DNA of 64,000 bases, taken from positions 434,001-498,000 of the forward strand of contig CAMQGK010000048.1 in assembly GCA_947000775.1 (NCBI GenBank), in the 5' to 3' direction. Below the pieces are notes generated by a model. That model was given only the letters and a program-made list of their open reading frames with translations. It was not told where the DNA came from and searched no databases. Of this stretch, positions 59,275 to 64,000 are shown piece by piece. How positions within the stretch are numbered: position 1 is the first letter of the stretch; every line of letters starts with the position of its first letter. Source of the DNA: Pterois miles (Eukaryota; Chordata; Actinopteri; Perciformes; Scorpaenidae). The position numbers were made by a program, and so were the translations under genes.

Positions 59275-59805
59275 ATCAGTCTGTGATCTCCAGCACTCTC
59301 TGGATCAGTTTGCAGTTGAGTGTGATGCGGCTGGGATGAGGATCAGCACCTCTAAATCTGAGGCCATAGTTCTCAGCAGGAAACCAATGGATTGTCCACT
59401 CCAGGTAGGGAATGAGTCTTTACCCCAAGTGAAGGAGTAGTACCTCAGGGTCTTGTTTGTTAGTGAGGGGGCAAATGGAATGTGAGATTGGCCAGAGAAT
59501 CGGAGCAGCAGGGGGCAGCATTGCCTCGCTTTACTGCATCATTGTGATGAACAGAGGGAGGGTAAAGTTCTCGATCTACCAGTCAGTCTTTGTTCCTACC
59601 CTCACCTATGGTCATGAGGGCTGGGTCATGACCAAAAGAACTAGATTGTGAGTACAAGCAGCTGAAATGGGTTTTCTCAGGAGGGTGGCTGGGTACCTCC
59701 CTGGGGGGTCAGAGCTGGTTATTGTGGCCTGGGAAAGGGAAGTTTGGTGTCCCCTGCTGGAGCTGTTGCCCCCACGACCTGACCCCAGACAAGCGGTTGA
59801 CAATG
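59275..59805 (+). mobile_element. RTE-like LINE, reverse-transcriptase 3' end
   Basis: Plus frames read DQFAVECDAAGMRISTSKSE in one frame, then QSVFVPTLTYGHEGWVMTKR and AAEMGFLRRVAGYLPGG with frame changes. The end (ACCTGACCCCAGACAAGCGG) is the usual finish of this fish LINE type. Truncated at the 5' side and frameshifted. Confidence 0.75.
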
Positions 59806-60600
59806 TTGAATTACCTTGCTGTTGAAGGTGCTATACTAATGAGCCTTTAATGTCAAATCATGAAAGGACAAGATTTAGGAAGTTGAGGATCCAGTAGGTT
59901 TTGAGTTGCAAAAGTTTTTAGTGATCAATTTAATGTAATGATTTTTAAAGAAAGGAGTAGTCAACAAGCAATATTCACACAGTCCTGATGATGATAATGA
60001 ACATTGTGTTGACTAACAAGGTAGCTGCAGTGGTGTGCCATGTATTCTAATGGCAATCACGCAGGGTACTCAGATCTGTGTCTACAGCCCACTGGGCTGG
60101 AGTGAGAAGAGGTCACTGGAACATATGGCAGTGGTGATGACATGAAAACCTTCACAGTATGACTTGGATCACTGCCCTCCTCATGGTCAGTTAGTTGTGT
60201 TTTTTGTGTTGGGGCTTTATGCCTCAACAGCTGTCTGCTTTGCTGGAAGCTGGACACTGCAGACACTTCCCAGGACTACTCCTTTCATGGACTAAGCAAA
60301 TAGTGTCCTGTAAAAGCTTTGCTCACATCATCATTTGGAGTATAGGTATGCAGTAGAGAAACCTTTAATAACACTGTGTATTTTGGATGAACTAGGTTGA
60401 GGAGTATTCCATTGATTTCTTGCGCTCTAAAACTTGAATGTTGGTTTCACCATTTGTTTTGCAATAGAAAATTTGGTATAACAAGTATATACTGAGACAT
60501 AAATTATAAGTAAGTGGAAAATGTGTGCACAACTAGTAAATGCATAAATAAATACATACATTTGAAAATTAAATAAAAATAAAAGCAAAATTAAATCAAC
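59806..60600. other. Stretch without recognised features
   Basis: Unremarkable apart from an A-rich end. Confidence 0.4.
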
Positions 60601-60607
60601 TTAAAAT

Positions 60608-60642
60608 AATGAATGAATGAATGAATGAATGAATGAATAAAA
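60608..60642. repeat. (AATG)n microsatellite
   Basis: About eight tandem AATG units directly before the T run that ends the minus-strand L1. Confidence 0.9.
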
Positions 60643-60705
60643 AGGGCAATTAAACAGAAGAGTAAATAAATAAGTGAATAAATACAAAGATAAAGAAGCA
60701 AATTC

Positions 60706-61505
60706 TTTTTTTTTTGTCTGCATTTATTCTCATGGTTTAACACCACAGTGGGCGGTGTCAGCCTTTTATGAGATTGATGCATATTTTAGTCTTGCAGTAA
60801 GATGTTTTAATATTTTATGCGTGTGTGACCATCACCGGCCCTCTCTGGAAACTAAGCTGTCATTCTTTATTAGATTTTCCTAACCTGTGCCAGAGAGGGC
60901 AGTGCTGCACCGCAGTGAACTGAGGGGGAAACAGACGATAGACCAGACGAGACTAGACGAACTGGGGAGAGTACGGACAGGCAGGCAGTGCTATTAGAAT
61001 GCAAGAGTGTAAGCTGCTGAGTTATTCCTGACAACCAACACCTCACAAAACAAAACAAGGAATCATAAAAAGGACCGTATTGAACACCAGAATTGTGGAA
61101 GTTCTGATAGTGTAGAGTAGGCTGCCAGAAGATGCAAGTGAGGGCCTGAGTTTAGTGTGAAGGGTGAGGAGTGATTCAGCACATTCCGGCGGGTCTTGCT
61201 AGATCTCAACAGTGGGACTTGACAGGAGCTGGTAAGCCCTGAACAAACATGCATGTGTGGTGGACACCGAAGTCCTGAGCAGCTAAAGTGGCCTAGTAAG
61301 GCCCGGACGGCCAAGCTCCCCCCCGCCCCATGGAGCGGGAGAACCCGGAGGCCCCCCAGAAGATCCACCAGGGCCACAGAGAAACACGCCAACCCAAGGG
61401 CCGAGACGGGACGGCAAACCGACACCCCTAGGGCGCCCAGGACAAACCCAGAGGGCACGGGGCACAAGGGTCCCCCCGCCACTCATCACCCGGCCCGGCC
61501 TCAGT
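60706..61505 (-). mobile_element. L1-type LINE, 3' UTR only, minus strand
   Basis: The T run at 60706-60715 is the poly(A) tail of an element read on the minus strand. Its 3' UTR matches that of the plus-strand L1 to the right: CCGGTGATGGTCACACACGC against CCGGTGATGGTCACACATGC, and farther in, the phrase GACCCGCCGGAATGTGCT against GACCCGCAAAAATGTGCT. About 800 bases, 5'-truncated in the UTR, no ORF. Confidence 0.8.
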
Positions 61506-61572
61506 TATTTTTAATATTATTTTGCTATATTTAATGACATTTATTTATATATTCAATTATTTCTTATTTTGG

Positions 61573-64000
61573 CAGGTTCCATCCTCCATACCCCTGACTC
61601 ATTTTGTAACAGCTGCCACTCAACTCTATGTAGTTGCTGCTTAAAGAAATAGGACAAAAGTCCCAGTGTGGGATTCTGGGAACAAATCTGTCATAACACC
61701 TTCACAATGACTAAAAACTCAAACATACAACTGATACAATTTAAAGTAATCCATAGAACCCACTTCACCCAACACAGAATGCACAAAATGGGATTCGCTG
61801 ATTCCGATACATGTTCTTCATGCACACTAAACACACCGGATGACTACTTCCACGCCATGTGGCTCTGTCCTCCGGTGCATCAGTTCTGGGAGGGAGTCAT
61901 CAACAAAATGTCAAACTTATGGGGCTATAACCTCCCACTGTCCCCTTCTCTGTGTCTTCTTGGTGATTTATCAGTAATCAATCCAGAGCCTAACAATACC
62001 AGATCTATACTTATCGCTTTAGCCACCGCCAAAAAGACTATACTCATGAATTGGAAAACCAGACATAAACTTAACATAACACACTGGCTAAACATTCTGA
62101 CGGACTACATTGCCATGGAAAAACTTTCAGCTTCTCTCCAAAACCAAATTCAACAGTTTGAAGCAACCTGGACCCCTCCTCTCCTCTCAGCTTTAAATCT
62201 ACCAACTGCTCTGCCTGTTAGCTGATGTCCCCCAATCCATAAGTCATTTACTTCTCCAACACTGCCAGTCATGATGCCCCCCCCCCTTGTATTTGTTCTG
62301 TGTTCTATGTTGTTCCTTGTCTCTGTTCTGTGTGTTTTTTTTTTTCTCTCTCTCCTCTTCTCCCTGTCAGCTCATTGATTACATGCCATTAGTTGACTGA
62401 GTCTACGCCTGTTTCAATTACTCCCATCACTTTTGCATGTCTTTATGGAGGTGTGCTTTTCTTTTTATTCTTATTCCTAGGGTTGTTGTCTGGCTCTGCT
62501 GGGTCTGGCTGGCTCTTGCTTCCCTGCCCCCCCTGGGATTGGGAGTATCGGTTGTCTCGCCTTTCGGCCCCGGAGCTGCTGTGGCTGTGCGCTCTCCTGG
62601 GTTCCTGGGGTGGTGGCGGTGGGTCTCTCCTGGGGTCCCCTGGATGGCGTGGGGGGTTTGGGGTGGGTCGGCCTCCTGTCGCTCCCCCGTCCCTCTCCGC
62701 CCCTGCCTCCCTCCTCCTCTCTCCTACCCTGCCTTCCCACTCCTCCGCGCCCTCTCTCCCTCCTCTGGGGGGGCTGGGGGTCCTCCGTGGCCTGGGGGTG
62801 GGCTAGAGCCCGGTTGGCCTCTCTCCGCGGGGGCACTCTCTCATCCACGCACAGGCTCCTGTTTGGACCTGTGTGACGCCACTGGGGATCAAATAGTGCT
62901 GGCCGTGACCTTTTCTGGGGCCGGTACTGTCCCGGGGGGTAGTAGGGCGGACGGTCTGTGTCCCCTGCGTCCTCGGTGCTGGGGCCTTCGGGGTTGGGGT
63001 GGGGGGCCGGCGGTCTGTGCGCCATTGGGGATGGCTCCGTATCCCTCTCGGGTCGGGGTACCGTGGGCGGCTGGCCTGTTCTGGTTCTGGGGTGGCCGCT
63101 GGGGTGCTGCTCTGGTGCTGCGACTGCTGGGGCTGGCCGCGTTGGTGGGGCCTGTTTGGTTTGCGGGGCCCCCTCTCACCCCCCTCCCTTTTGGTCCTGG
63201 GGCCCTGCGCATCAGGGTTGGAGAGCGTTTCCGCCTCTCCCCAACTTCCCTCTGCCTGGGAGGGCTGGGCCCACACTGGACTGCCTCTTGCTGTGCACTT
63301 CACGCATCTCACATCTCACTGTATATATTACTCTTAGGCACATATAGGGTCACAAAGTTAGGGCTCCGTGGACGGGTGGGACGGGGGTCAGAGGGTTGTG
63401 GGGCGAGGCGGACTGCAGAGCCCCAGGGCATTGCGTCCTCCTCGCCTCCTTCCTACTGCCCCCTCCCAGTTTCCACTTTTAATGCAGTACACACAAAAAT
63501 TTGGGGACGTCTGCGTTGGCTTTGGGAGCAGGGTCAGGGAAGGCTGCGGCTCCCATTGTTGAGAACTAATGGGACCCGCAAAAATGTGCTAGATCATTCT
63601 TCGAACTTTACACTGGACTCACGGACTTCATGCACGTTATCAGTCTTGATCTCTGACAGTTTAACTTTCTCCCTTCCGTTGTTTCTCATAGGTTACTGGT
63701 TGGTGGGTATAAATCAGCACCTCACATTCATAGCATTTACCCTTCCCAACCCATCTTATCTCCCCTTATCTATCCCACATTTTCCCCTCATCTCACTGAA
63801 GTGTAGCACTTCCCTCTCTCGCTCGTAATAGGAAAAACCAATAAAGATTAGTTACCAGGAGGGCCGGTGATGGTCACACATGCACTAAAATATGAAGATA
63901 CTTTTGTGCAATACTAAAATAAGCACAGATCCCATAAAAAGTTGCTACCTCCTTTTGTGGTATTCAACGATGGGAGTCAGCGCTGACAAGAGGGGAAAAA
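61573..64000 (+). mobile_element. L1-type LINE, ORF2 end and GC-rich 3' UTR, plus strand
   Basis: 5'-truncated L1. It holds the last part of ORF2 (61668-62225) and a 1.7-kb 3' UTR whose 62500-63300 part is very GC-rich with many G runs. It runs to the window end, where GAGGGGAAAAA suggests the start of the poly(A) tail. Confidence 0.85.
61650..62225 (+). pseudogene. L1 ORF2 C-terminal fragment
   Basis: An open frame of about 185 residues ends in TGA at 62223-62225. It contains IQLIQFKVIHRTHFTQHRMH, a cysteine pair region SDTCSSCTLNTPDDYFHAMW, and LIALATAKKTILMNWK. These are landmarks of the C-terminus of fish L1 ORF2, after the reverse transcriptase. The catalytic domains are absent because of 5' truncation. 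Confidence 0.88.

Noticed and set aside
61063..61534. Frames of 68-139 codons on both strands
   Set aside because: GC-rich 3' UTR of the minus-strand L1; no conserved protein.
62437..63828. 463-codon open frame and its opposite-strand companions
   Set aside because: They lie in the GC-rich L1 3' UTR, where stop codons are rare by composition. The protein is proline/glycine/leucine-rich without domains, and several frames are open at once.

Overview
The window looks like nuclear DNA from a bony fish, probably a spiny-rayed teleost. The genes are split by GT-AG introns, the sequence is AT-rich and crowded with teleost-type mobile elements (hAT miniatures, Tc1/mariner, BEL/Pao, L1, RTE, tRNA-derived SINEs), and it carries long CA/TG microsatellites. 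There is no operon, phage, plasmid or CRISPR structure.

Three protein-coding genes are well supported. (1) 6138-11170, plus strand: six exons of an organic solute transporter alpha-like gene (slc51a family), with the first coding exon not found. (2) 15444-27450, plus strand: a complete six-exon suv39h1, the histone H3K9 methyltransferase, with a CCAAT-box promoter just upstream. (3) 45800-46963, minus strand: an intronless coding region for gpr173 (SREB3), a conserved orphan GPCR, with a splice acceptor in its 5' UTR at 47184-47185. A CpG-rich block at about 55.9-56.5 kb and an exon-like segment at 55608-55691 (minus) may be its upstream 5' end. The three do not form a pathway. suv39h1 and gpr173 both lie on human Xp11, so the block may be an old linkage.

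Layout. 1-5200: two decayed BEL/Pao retrotransposons pointing at each other, the second interrupted by a hAT element that itself carries a second miniature element. 5.7-11.9 kb: slc51a-like gene with a clean SINE in front of it and one MITE family both in its last intron and directly after its stop codon. 12-15.3 kb: mostly empty, but with a corrupted tRNA-Glu-like sequence running into a G-homopolymer block (probable sequence error) and a frameshifted conserved coding fragment. 15.3-27.5 kb: suv39h1, whose introns hold hAT, Tc1, SINE and microsatellite insertions. 27.6-45.8 kb: gene-poor, with a second Tc1 remnant, hAT elements, SINEs, a 310-bp tandem duplication and one exon-like island at 32643-32698. 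45.8-56.5 kb: gpr173 and its putative 5' region. 56.6-64 kb: a large miniature element, a gag-like retroelement ORF, an RTE-like LINE, and two L1 3' ends arranged tail-outward.

The most unusual structure is a 1.14-kb copy of 44079-45217 inserted at 51971-53108 inside another mobile element and flanked by perfect 37-bp direct repeats, far longer than any usual target-site duplication. I did not find a convincing new multi-gene biological system.
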